Shown piece by piece: positions 42,494 through 50,077 of a stretch of DNA of 64,000 nucleotides. The number at the start of each line of letters is the position of its first letter. Position 1 is the first letter of the stretch. Origin of the DNA: Gordonia insulae (GTDB lineage: Bacteria > Actinomycetota > Actinomycetes > Mycobacteriales > Mycobacteriaceae); assembly GCF_003855095.1 (NCBI RefSeq), contig NZ_CP033972.1:2232001-2296000 (forward strand), read 5' to 3'. The notes beneath the pieces are model-generated. The model was not told the origin of the DNA. It worked only from the letters and a program-made list of their open reading frames with translations, and made no database searches. The position numbers were made by a program, and so were the translations under genes.

Positions 42494-44131
42494 ATGATCG
42501 AGAGTCTCGACTCAGCGGACGACGACGAAACGGCCTTGGACATGTTCCGAGCTCTGGTGGCAGACTCCCCCGACTCGCCGCTGCTCGATTACTTCGACAA
42601 CTCGTTATCGGTCGATGACATCGACCGGCTGTCCGATTCCCTGGCGGCTGGGCTGTCTGACGGCGGCTTTCACGAAGGCGACCGGTTGGCGCTCTACCTG
42701 CAGAATGTCCCGCAGTACGTGGTGACACTGTTGGCAGTCTGGAAGCTCAAGGGCATCGCGGTCGCGATCAATCCAATGCTCACCGGTCACGAGGTGTCGA
42801 AACTACTCGCCGATTCGACACCAAAAGTGCTGGTATGTCTCGACGAACTGTTCACCCTCGGTATTGCGACGGCAGTGGCGAACTCGACAGTCACCAGAGT
42901 CATCACCACCAGCCCGCTCGACTGGCGAGCAACGATTGCCGATAGCTCCATTGTCGCGAACACAGTAGACGGGCTTGACGGCTGCGAGGATCTGTCCGAG
43001 TTGATCAAACACAACGACAACCGGAAGCCACCCCACTTATCGCCGGTTCCCGACGATGTCGCGGTGATCACATATACCTCTGGAACTACCGGGGTACCCA
43101 AGGGCGCGATGAACTCTCACCGAAACGTGGCCACCGGCGGCCGAGCGTACCGCGACTGGTTCGGTCTCGGTCGGGATGACATCATCTTGGGAATCGCGCC
43201 CCTGTTCCATGTAACCGGATTGTCGGGCCACATCGCGAGCACTCTGGCGGCCGGTGCGCGCCTGATACTTCTGTACAGGTTCACCGTGGATGAAGTAGCG
43301 CGGGTTGTCCGCGACAAACGGCCGACGTTCACCGTCGGCGCCATCACAGCCTTCATCGCCCTGGCAAACTCCCCCGAGGTCAGGCACGCCGACCTCGCCA
43401 GCTTGACAAAGGTTGCATCCGGTGGCGCTCCAGTAGCGGCTGCGACGATCGACAATTTTGAAGATCTGTTCGGCTCGTATATCCACAATGTTTACGGGAT
43501 GACCGAGACAACGTCGCCAGTGCTGGCGGTCCCCATGAACTCGAGGGCACCTGTCGGTACCCAGACCGAGGCGTTGTCCGTCGGAGTCCCCGTCATCACG
43601 GCCGATGTAGCCGTTGTCGGCGACGACGGGCTGCCCGTAGCTGTCGGCGAACTGGGCGAGGTTGCAGTTTCCGGCCCTCAGGTCATCACCGGCTATTGGA
43701 ACAACCCGGCAGCCGACGCCGAGGCTTTTCGCAACGGCCGCCTCTTGACCGGTGACGTTGGTTACAGAGACGACGCCGGCTGGTTCTACTTGGTGGACCG
43801 GCGCAAGGACATGATCATCGCCAGCGGATACAAGGTATGGCCACGCGAAGTCGAAGACACTCTCTACAAGCACGAGGCCGTTCTGGAAGCAGGTGTGGTC
43901 GGTCAGCCTGATGACTATCGAGGTGAATCCGTCATGGCATTCGTCAGTCTCAGAGACGGATTCGAGACGACCCCTCAGGAACTGATCGATTTCTGCCGAA
44001 GCCGCATGGCGGCATACAAATACCCGCGTGAGGTCGTGATCGTGGATGCCATCCCGAAGACGGTCACCGGAAAGGTCCTTCGACGCGAGTTACGTCCAGG
44101 CATCCAACCCGAACTCCACCGTCCCGGATGA
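42494..44131 (+). CDS. Long-chain-type acyl-CoA ligase (ANL superfamily)
   Basis: A 545-aa ligase with GGAAGGA before the ATG. Motifs: YTSGTTGVPKG, YGMTETTSPV, LLTGDVGYRDD, VDRRKDMIIASGYKVWPREVED and the C-terminal Lys in KTVTGKVLRR. The YKVWPREVE segment marks the FadD/long-chain and aromatic-acid group. It is the last gene of the operon amidohydrolase-DUF35-Ltp-ligase, separated from Ltp by 49 bp, and the last gene of the island before two hairpins at 44282-44364. Confidence 0.92.
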   Translation: MIESLDSADDDETALDMFRALVADSPDSPLLDYFDNSLSVDDIDRLSDSLAAGLSDGGFHEGDRLALYLQNVPQYVVTLLAVWKLKGIAVAINPMLTGHEVSKLLADSTPKVLVCLDELFTLGIATAVANSTVTRVITTSPLDWRATIADSSIVANTVDGLDGCEDLSELIKHNDNRKPPHLSPVPDDVAVITYTSGTTGVPKGAMNSHRNVATGGRAYRDWFGLGRDDIILGIAPLFHVTGLSGHIASTLAAGARLILLYRFTVDEVARVVRDKRPTFTVGAITAFIALANSPEVRHADLASLTKVASGGAPVAAATIDNFEDLFGSYIHNVYGMTETTSPVLAVPMNSRAPVGTQTEALSVGVPVITADVAVVGDDGLPVAVGELGEVAVSGPQVITGYWNNPAADAEAFRNGRLLTGDVGYRDDAGWFYLVDRRKDMIIASGYKVWPREVEDTLYKHEAVLEAGVVGQPDDYRGESVMAFVSLRDGFETTPQELIDFCRSRMAAYKYPREVVIVDAIPKTVTGKVLRRELRPGIQPELHRPG

Positions 44132-44281
44132 CCGGGGCCGCTATCGCACAGTGAGCTGGATCGGGTTCAGACCGGAACGACTCGCCCAATTTTCTCGACC
44201 TTGTCAACCCGGCCACTCGGGAGTGCCGGAGCGAGTAGAACCAACACTCCGTTCCCCAGAGACCGATAGAGCCGTCGCTGC

Positions 44282-44329
44282 GCTCCTCAGGGAACGTGAA
44301 GATTCACCACCGTACGATCCCTGAGGAGC
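44282..44329. terminator. Inverted repeat after the last island gene
   Basis: Perfect 12-bp arms GCTCCTCAGGGA (44282-44293) and TCCCTGAGGAGC (44318-44329) around a 24-nt loop, 150 bp after the ligase stop. A probable terminator of the plus-strand operon. Confidence 0.5.
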
Positions 44330-44344
44330 ACCAAAGCGCTAGTG

Positions 44345-44364
44345 GGGCCCGTCACGGAGGGCCC
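44345..44364. terminator. Short GGGCCC hairpin after the thioesterase gene
   Basis: Two GGGCCC blocks spaced by 8 bp, 15 bp beyond the minus-strand thioesterase stop at 44379. Likely the terminator of the 44-48 kb operon. Confidence 0.45.
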
Positions 44365-44378
44365 GCTCAGATCTTTTG

Positions 44379-45026
44379 CTAGGGCTGATCGGGCCGCAAC
44401 GCCACGAACAGGCCCTCGGCCTCCGCACACAATATGTCCCCGTCGTGCAGTGTCGCCTTGAGAATGCGCTTGCGGCCTTCTTCGCTGACCAGCCAGGCGC
44501 GCAACTGTAAGGTCCGAGCGATCGGTGTGATGGAACGAAAATCGGTGTGCAGGTACGCAGTCCGTTGGGGCGGCCGACCCCCAGAGTTCGCCAGGCGACC
44601 AAGTATCTCGTCGAACATCAGCGGGATGGTGCCGCCATGGGCGGCGTTGTTGCCACCGAGAAAGTAAGGGCCGAAACGGACCGTCCCGCTCACACTGTCG
44701 CCGTCGGATTCGGTGACGACTATGGTCGGCGACATCGTCTGACCGCGGCCCGGGATGTCGGTTCGTCGTCCGAAGACCCGATCGCGTTCGCGCACGCCGA
44801 GTGGCTCGAGTTTTCGCGCCCAGCTACCGAGAACGGCGGACAATGACTCCAGGAGCTCGGGGTCGGGCTTCGCCTCGGCGAGGCGGTCCAGGAAATCCCC
44901 GAGGTTCTCGATCATGTCGCCGTACACGGCGCTGTATTCCGCTCCGCCGGAGAGCTCCGAGGAACGCCACGGGCGTTCTCCGCCATCGGAGAACCCCGCG
45001 GCGCCGGGTGGATGTTGCCCACTCAA
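44379..45026 (-). CDS. Hotdog-fold acyl-CoA thioesterase, PaaI-like
   Basis: About 215 aa if it starts at the TTG at 45026, which overlaps the stop of the small gene upstream (TTGA) and has GGGAG 9 nt before it; the frame is open to 45098. The hotdog core FLGGNNAAHGGTIPLMFDE and the end GLFVALRPDQP match the paralogue at 19684-20304. It is the last gene of the minus-strand operon amidohydrolase-Ltp-DUF35-small protein-thioesterase and would release CoA from the end product or a dead-end thioester. Confidence 0.85.
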   Translation of the reverse strand: MSGQHPPGAAGFSDGGERPWRSSELSGGAEYSAVYGDMIENLGDFLDRLAEAKPDPELLESLSAVLGSWARKLEPLGVRERDRVFGRRTDIPGRGQTMSPTIVVTESDGDSVSGTVRFGPYFLGGNNAAHGGTIPLMFDEILGRLANSGGRPPQRTAYLHTDFRSITPIARTLQLRAWLVSEEGRKRILKATLHDGDILCAEAEGLFVALRPDQP

Positions 45027-45247
45027 GCGGGCACACTCCCGGTGTGAATCCGGGCCGCACGCAGACCCTCCTCGGTGCTCGGCGCCTCGATCCGCCACTC
45101 ACCACACGAGCACCAGCAGTCGTAGTGATCTCCGTCGGCCGACGGAATGATCGCCTGCCCGTCGCAGTATCCGCCGGTGTTGGCGATCGACTGCATGAAC
45201 TCCAACGGCTTCTCGTACAGCGAATTGTCTTCGTCGTGATCGCTCAT
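45023..45247 (-). CDS. Small Cys-rich hypothetical protein
   Basis: A 74-aa protein from ATG 45247 with GAGGAG 8 nt upstream, 11 bp after the DUF35 stop. Cysteines are in GGYCDG and DCWCSCGEW, suggesting a metal site; acidic N-terminus (MSDHDEDN). No family recognised. Its tight packing between DUF35 and thioesterase genes, with a strong ribosome-binding site, says it is real and works with the amidohydrolase-Ltp-DUF35 set. Confidence 0.7.
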   Translation of the reverse strand: MSDHDEDNSLYEKPLEFMQSIANTGGYCDGQAIIPSADGDHYDCWCSCGEWRIEAPSTEEGLRAARIHTGSVPA

Positions 45248-45258
45248 GTGTTCACTCC

Positions 45259-45690
45259 TCAATTCTCGTCGGGTGCCAGACGGAAGACCGGCAGCATCCA
45301 GCCGTCGGTGATCGGGTGAAAGTCCACGGTCAGGGCCTGACCGATCTCCACGTCCTCCGGATCAACGTCGACGATGTTGGAGACCAGCCGTGCCCCCGGG
45401 GCATCCGGAAGGTCCACGACCACCGGTACCAGGGTGACGTCGGGCAATCCCGGAAAACCGTGCACCACGGCGAAGCTGTACACAGTTGCCGCTCCCGACA
45501 ATTCGACCCAGTCCACATCCGTGGACTGACACTCGGGACAGTAAGGCGTCGGCGGAAGCCGGAAGTGCCCGCACGCAGAGCATTTCGGCGCGACGAGCCG
45601 GCCTTCCCGGGCTGCGGTCCAGAAGGGCTCGGTCACCGGATTCGTGGTGATCTGAACATAATCGCTCGGTAGCGCGGTTGCGGTCGCCAT
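45259..45690 (-). CDS. DUF35 OB-fold protein with zinc ribbon
   Basis: A 143-aa protein. Zinc-ribbon Cys are at about 37, 40, 51 and 54 (CSAC...CPEC), followed by the OB-fold segment TVYSFAVVHGFPG. Its ATG overlaps the stop of the Ltp gene (ATGA at 45687-45690 on the minus strand). Predicted partner of that Ltp, as for the other DUF35/Ltp pairs here. Confidence 0.92.
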   Translation of the reverse strand: MATATALPSDYVQITTNPVTEPFWTAAREGRLVAPKCSACGHFRLPPTPYCPECQSTDVDWVELSGAATVYSFAVVHGFPGLPDVTLVPVVVDLPDAPGARLVSNIVDVDPEDVEIGQALTVDFHPITDGWMLPVFRLAPDEN

Positions 45691-46913
45691 CAGCTGGCCT
45701 TTCCCAAGATGAGTCCGGAGACCGGCAGCGACGCCGGTCCGCCGGTGATGAGAGCGTGTTCTGCGTCGGTGACCTGGTTGATCGCGGTCCCGCGCATCTG
45801 CTCCACACCTTCCACGATATGGGTCATACCGATGATGTACGCCTCGGACAACTGGCCGCCGTGGGTGTTCACCGAGATGTGACCGTCCTTGCGTTCCGGC
45901 GAGTAGCGGATGGCTCCGGACTCCACGAATGCACCACCCTCACCGCGATCACAGAACCCGTAGTCCTCCAACTGCATGAGAACCATGGGGCTGAAGTGGT
46001 CGTACAGCAGTGCGACATCGATGTCGGACGGACCGAGACCTGATTGCTTGTAGAGGCGATCGGCGATCGGCTTGTTCCCGGCCGACGCGAAGTACTCGTC
46101 GGGCATCCCCATCCACGCGAACGCGCGACCCCAGTCCTTGGAGCCCCCGTGTGCGGCCGCGACGACCGGCACCGGCTTCTGCTTCAGATCCCGCGCCCGA
46201 TCCATGCTGGTCGTGATCACCGCCACCGCTCCGTCGGTCTCCTGACAGAAGTCGTAGAGACACAACGGCTCGGCGATCATCCGCGCGTTGAAATAGTCCT
46301 CCTTGGTGAGCGGCACGCCTTGGAAGCGAGCCTTGGGACGGTTCTGCGCGTTCTCTCGCTCGGTGAGCGCGATCTCGCAGAAAGCGTCGCGGCGCGTTCC
46401 GTAGAGGTGCATGTGACGCCGCGCCAGCACCGACATCAGATGCCCCGGTCCGGCCAGGCCGCTGGGCTGCAGGAAGGAGTTGATCGGGTCCGGAGCAACT
46501 GCGGAGAACACGGTGCCCAGACGTTGTTTGGCCTGCTGCAGCGCCATCACCGTCACGACGACGGTCGCGTCGCCGGCGACGATCGCGGCTCGGGCGAGAC
46601 CGATCGAACCTGCCGAACCACCGCCACCCGAGGTGAGCGAGGCGGTGAAGGTCACCTCGGGGATCCCGAGCGTCTCCATGAAGTCGGCCGTGTCCATCTT
46701 GTCGCCGTAACCGGCCCCTGCGCCGGAGTAGTAGGCGAATCCGTCGATGTCCTTGACCGACAAGCCCGCGTCCTCGCAGGCGGCCAGGATGGCCTCGCAG
46801 GCCAGCTGGGTGGTGGTCTGCGGCCACGACTCGCCGCGTCGGTAGTAGGGCGTGGCCCCGATTCCGACGATCGCGACGTCGCGCAATCCGTTGGCGTCCG
46901 CCATCGCGCTCAT
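45690..46913 (-). CDS. Thiolase-like lipid-transfer protein (Ltp), Cys-less type
   Basis: A 407-aa protein; ATG 46913 overlaps the previous stop, with a second ATG nine bases in. The nucleophile region reads TASLTSGGGGSAGS, without Cys. The YDHFSPMVLMQLEDYGFC segment holds the YD-x-F motif of the Cys-less group, and VNTHGGQLSEAY follows. Retro-aldolase-type cleavage is inferred from Ltp2. It is flanked by the amidohydrolase upstream and DUF35 downstream, all with ATGA overlaps, which is strong evidence of one functional unit. Confidence 0.88.
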   Translation of the reverse strand: MSAMADANGLRDVAIVGIGATPYYRRGESWPQTTTQLACEAILAACEDAGLSVKDIDGFAYYSGAGAGYGDKMDTADFMETLGIPEVTFTASLTSGGGGSAGSIGLARAAIVAGDATVVVTVMALQQAKQRLGTVFSAVAPDPINSFLQPSGLAGPGHLMSVLARRHMHLYGTRRDAFCEIALTERENAQNRPKARFQGVPLTKEDYFNARMIAEPLCLYDFCQETDGAVAVITTSMDRARDLKQKPVPVVAAAHGGSKDWGRAFAWMGMPDEYFASAGNKPIADRLYKQSGLGPSDIDVALLYDHFSPMVLMQLEDYGFCDRGEGGAFVESGAIRYSPERKDGHISVNTHGGQLSEAYIIGMTHIVEGVEQMRGTAINQVTDAEHALITGGPASLPVSGLILGKAS

Positions 46914-48046
46914 CCCTGGATCGCGTCGGTGCTCTCCGGCACCGGCGGAACGTCGGGGAACAGCTCATAGAAGACACCCTGGGTGATCCGCTCGACCGTT
47001 TCCGGCTTGGCGTGAGCGAACAACCCCTCGAGGGTCTTCTGGGTGTGTCCGAACGTCCCCTCCATGTGTGGATAGTCCGAGCCGAACATGACGTTCTTGT
47101 AGCCCATCGCCTCGTTGGCCGCGACGGCGGTTTCGTCGTGCTGGAAGGACGCGTAGACCTGCGTCATCAGGATCTCCTTCGGATCCCGGGTGAGCTTGGG
47201 CCGCACGGCCATGTGGTGCTGGCGGTATCCCTCGAGCAGGCGGTCGCCGAGGAACGGAATCCATGTGGCTCCACCCTCGGAGATGAGGATCTTGAGGTCG
47301 GGGTGACGATCCAGCGCGCCCGACGCGACCAATTTCATCGCTGCACGCTGACCGGAGAAGGTCGTCTCGGTGTAGTTCATGACCGCGCCGCCCGGTCCGC
47401 GAAACACCTGCCCGGCCCCGCCGGAGGTCATGTCGACCGGGTCGGTACCGATGTGGAAGGCCGGGACGATGCCCGACTTCTCGCAGATCTCCCAGAAGGG
47501 CTCCCACTCCTTGCGGTGCCAATCCGGCGCCGACGGATGGGGGGTGGTCGGCAGGAACACCGACTTGAAGCCGTTCTCGGCCAGCCACTCGATCTCCGAC
47601 ACGGCGTCATCGACGTCGAGGGTGGAGACCTGTCCGGTGACCACGTAGCGCTTCGACACCGGTGCCAGTTCGTCGCGCGCATATTCGTTGCTCGCCCGCA
47701 TGCAGGCCTTGAGAAGCTCCGGCGTACGGAACGTCGATGCCCACATGCCCAGACTCGGGAAGATCACCTCGCCCCAGACACCCTCCTTGTCGAGGTCGGC
47801 CAGGCGTGCCACCGGGTCACGCACGCCCTGCGGCTTGTGGCTCTCCTCGATGAACTGGACCGCTGCCGACGTCGGCAGCTTGCGCCGGAAGGTCTGGCCG
47901 TCCACCGAGACCGTCTCCCACTCGCCGTCGGGATCCTTCTGCGACTTCGGGGTCAGTTCGGCCAGCGCCTTCGGCAGGCGGGCATCCCACACGTCATCGG
48001 GTTCGAGGAAGTGGGAGTCACCGGAGTTGGTCCACATCTTGGGCAT
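46910..48046 (-). CDS. Amidohydrolase-2 family metal-dependent hydrolase
   Basis: A 378-aa TIM-barrel enzyme. Likely metal ligands: NSGDSHFLEP at the N-terminus, PAFHIGTD in the middle, FGSDYPHMEG near the C-terminus. The layout is nearly the same as at 29286-30365 (HPDLKIL, YASFQHD), so these are paralogues serving two pathways. It is the first gene of the operon running to 44379. The promoter lies in the AT-rich space to the divergent TetR gene at 48232. Confidence 0.92.
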   Translation of the reverse strand: MPKMWTNSGDSHFLEPDDVWDARLPKALAELTPKSQKDPDGEWETVSVDGQTFRRKLPTSAAVQFIEESHKPQGVRDPVARLADLDKEGVWGEVIFPSLGMWASTFRTPELLKACMRASNEYARDELAPVSKRYVVTGQVSTLDVDDAVSEIEWLAENGFKSVFLPTTPHPSAPDWHRKEWEPFWEICEKSGIVPAFHIGTDPVDMTSGGAGQVFRGPGGAVMNYTETTFSGQRAAMKLVASGALDRHPDLKILISEGGATWIPFLGDRLLEGYRQHHMAVRPKLTRDPKEILMTQVYASFQHDETAVAANEAMGYKNVMFGSDYPHMEGTFGHTQKTLEGLFAHAKPETVERITQGVFYELFPDVPPVPESTDAIQG

Positions 48047-48117
48047 CGATCATCGCCTCCAACGATTGTCTGTGAGAACGCCGGGACCGACATCCTCAAG
48101 GGCTAATCAGAGTATTC

Positions 48118-48164
48118 ATCTAAACAATTAGGCTGTCAAGCTTTTCTAAGAGTAGATCATTAGA
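48118..48164. promoter_or_regulatory. AT-rich divergent promoter with TCTAA/TTAGA dyads
   Basis: The 185-bp space between the amidohydrolase (minus) and TetR (plus) is markedly AT-rich. TCTAA-10-TTAGA lies at 48145-48164 and CTAA-ACAA-TTAG at 48120-48131. These are plausible operators for the adjacent TetR; they do not resemble the island operator. Confidence 0.4.
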
Positions 48165-48231
48165 TATTCTCGTGGCACACTGTCCACGCCCTCAGCGGAG
48201 CTGTACGCAATCCCGAGACAAGGGGTAACCC

Positions 48232-48876
48232 ATGGCCAAACGCCGACATGTCACCGGCGAGGCGACGCGTACCGCGCTGATGGTCGCCGCGGAGCGGCTC
48301 TTCGCCGAGCGCGGCGTCGAAGGCGTGACCATGCGGGAGATCCAGGAGCGCGCCGGCCAATCGAACGCTTCGGTTATCACCTACCACTTCGGCTCCAAGA
48401 CGGGCCTGGTCCAGGCCTTGATCCGGTGGCGCAACACCGAACTCGACCGGCGTCGCGCCGAGTTGCTCGACGACGCGCGCGAAGACGGCCGGGAACAGGA
48501 CCCCGGTGCCGTGGTATGGCTGGTGGTCCGCCCGCTGGCGGAGTCGATCGCCGCCGGCGAGATGTTCGTGCCGTTCCTCGCCCGACTCAGCGAGAATCCA
48601 CGGGCGACCCAGGAGTACTGGCCGGCCGACATCGACGACTGGTCGACCGACCTCATGGAGAAGCTCGTCGGTGGGGCGATCGCGGACATGCCCGACCGGT
48701 TACGCCGGGGCCGGGCGTTTCAGCTCTACAACAGCGTGCTGAACCTGCTGGGCGAGCAGGCCCGGGCCGCGCATCCCATCAGTGAGGTGCAGTTGCACAA
48801 CTACGTCGACGCCTGGGTCGGGATGCTCACCGCGCCGGCCTCCGAGGACACCCGCGCCCTACTCGCCGGGGGATAG
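48232..48876 (+). CDS. TetR-family transcriptional regulator
   Basis: A 214-aa regulator. The helix-turn-helix is VTMREIQERAGQSNASVITYHFGSKTGL (about residues 31-58), followed by a helical ligand domain with TetR_C-like WPADIDDW. It is divergent from the amidohydrolase-Ltp-DUF35 operon and most likely represses it and itself through the dyads at 48118-48164. It converges tightly on the DUF2889 gene (stops two bases apart). Confidence 0.9.
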   Translation: MAKRRHVTGEATRTALMVAAERLFAERGVEGVTMREIQERAGQSNASVITYHFGSKTGLVQALIRWRNTELDRRRAELLDDAREDGREQDPGAVVWLVVRPLAESIAAGEMFVPFLARLSENPRATQEYWPADIDDWSTDLMEKLVGGAIADMPDRLRRGRAFQLYNSVLNLLGEQARAAHPISEVQLHNYVDAWVGMLTAPASEDTRALLAGG

Positions 48877-48877
48877 G

Positions 48878-49909
48878 TCAGCGGATCTGGGACACGAGGT
48901 GCCCGACGTCGGCCAGGGCACGCAGTGCGTCGTTGAGGTGAGTGCAGCCGGCCACGCCCTGCAGCCGTTCGAGGACTGTCGTGCGCAAGTTCGCGATCGG
49001 CGAGCCGATCAATCCATCCACCCCGAACACGGCGAGGGGACACTCGGCATACGGCAGGACGTGCGGTTCGGGAGTGACCTCCACGAGGGTCATCGACTCG
49101 GCATCGATGCGTGCGGTCAGTCCGTACTCGTGCACCGCGATCCGACCCCCAACCGGTCGAGTCGAAGAGTCCTGGAACATCGAGTCGACCCACACGTCAC
49201 GGCCATCCCGCCAGACGTCGATGCGCCTCGCGCGGCGCATCGACAGCTCGGAGATCTGCTCGATGTCGTGCCAGGCAAGGGGGTCGTCGTTGGCTTCGAG
49301 AGGCTCGACCTGGCGGGTCCGATGCGTCCACCGGGAGGTGCCGTCGGGCGCGAGACCACTCGATCCCGGCATGAATCCGGTACAAATGCCGGTCATGTCG
49401 CGCTGCCGAGCGGTCCCGGCCGCCCCCGGAGCGAGCAGACTCTCGATCGGGTACCACTGAGCAAACGCGAATCCCGAGATCAACGTGGCCCCCGGGATGT
49501 CGTCGAGCATCAGGTCGACCGGGTCGGCCCCCGTGACTCCGCCTACCTTCGCCGATAGTGCGCGGCGGAATCCACTGCCGGCACGCTCCCCGACCAGATC
49601 GCCGATGCCCGGCCGGTCCGGCGCCGTCGCAATCGTGATCGCCTCGACTCGACGATCGGTCGCCACAGTGACACGCATCGAACTGCGGGCGATTGCGACA
49701 CCGTCACGTCCTGTGGTGACCAGGTCACGCCCACGTCCGTCGAGGGTCAGCCGACTTCCCCACCCGTCGGCCCAGCGCATATCGATCGTGGTGGTCCTTC
49801 GCACCGAACCCGGTCGGCGCGGAGGCGCCGATACGGCCGGCCCCCGCACTCTGGCGCGCGGATCTGCTGGGTCCAAGGGCCCGATGCCCTCGACGTCGAT
49901 CAGACTCAT
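48878..49909 (-). CDS. DUF2889 domain protein
   Basis: About 343 aa from ATG 49909 (MSLIDVEGIG); a GTG at 49927 is possible, and GAGGAG sits between them. The C-terminal half ends in AGCTHLNDALRALADVGH, a pattern I associate with DUF2889 proteins, which have no established function but recur in actinobacterial acyl-CoA and steroid-type clusters. No catalytic motif can be named. It is transcribed alone, divergent from the GntR regulator. Confidence 0.75.
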   Translation of the reverse strand: MSLIDVEGIGPLDPADPRARVRGPAVSAPPRRPGSVRRTTTIDMRWADGWGSRLTLDGRGRDLVTTGRDGVAIARSSMRVTVATDRRVEAITIATAPDRPGIGDLVGERAGSGFRRALSAKVGGVTGADPVDLMLDDIPGATLISGFAFAQWYPIESLLAPGAAGTARQRDMTGICTGFMPGSSGLAPDGTSRWTHRTRQVEPLEANDDPLAWHDIEQISELSMRRARRIDVWRDGRDVWVDSMFQDSSTRPVGGRIAVHEYGLTARIDAESMTLVEVTPEPHVLPYAECPLAVFGVDGLIGSPIANLRTTVLERLQGVAGCTHLNDALRALADVGHLVSQIR

Positions 49910-50077
49910 CAGCTGTTCGCTCCTCACCCCTCGGTGTCGTCGGAGACGCGCATGGCGTTATTCCATTTTCAGTGCAATTATTTTACTATTATGGATGTTA
50001 GCGGCGCTGGAGTCCAGCGTCACCCCCGCCACCCTACGTGCCTCGGCATGCCGCCGCGGAAAGGCAGTTTGAGCGTT

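Noticed and set aside
46044..46970. A 308-codon plus-strand open frame, with similar ones at 47012-48106 and 45949-46977
   Set aside because: These are other-frame readings of the Ltp and amidohydrolase genes.
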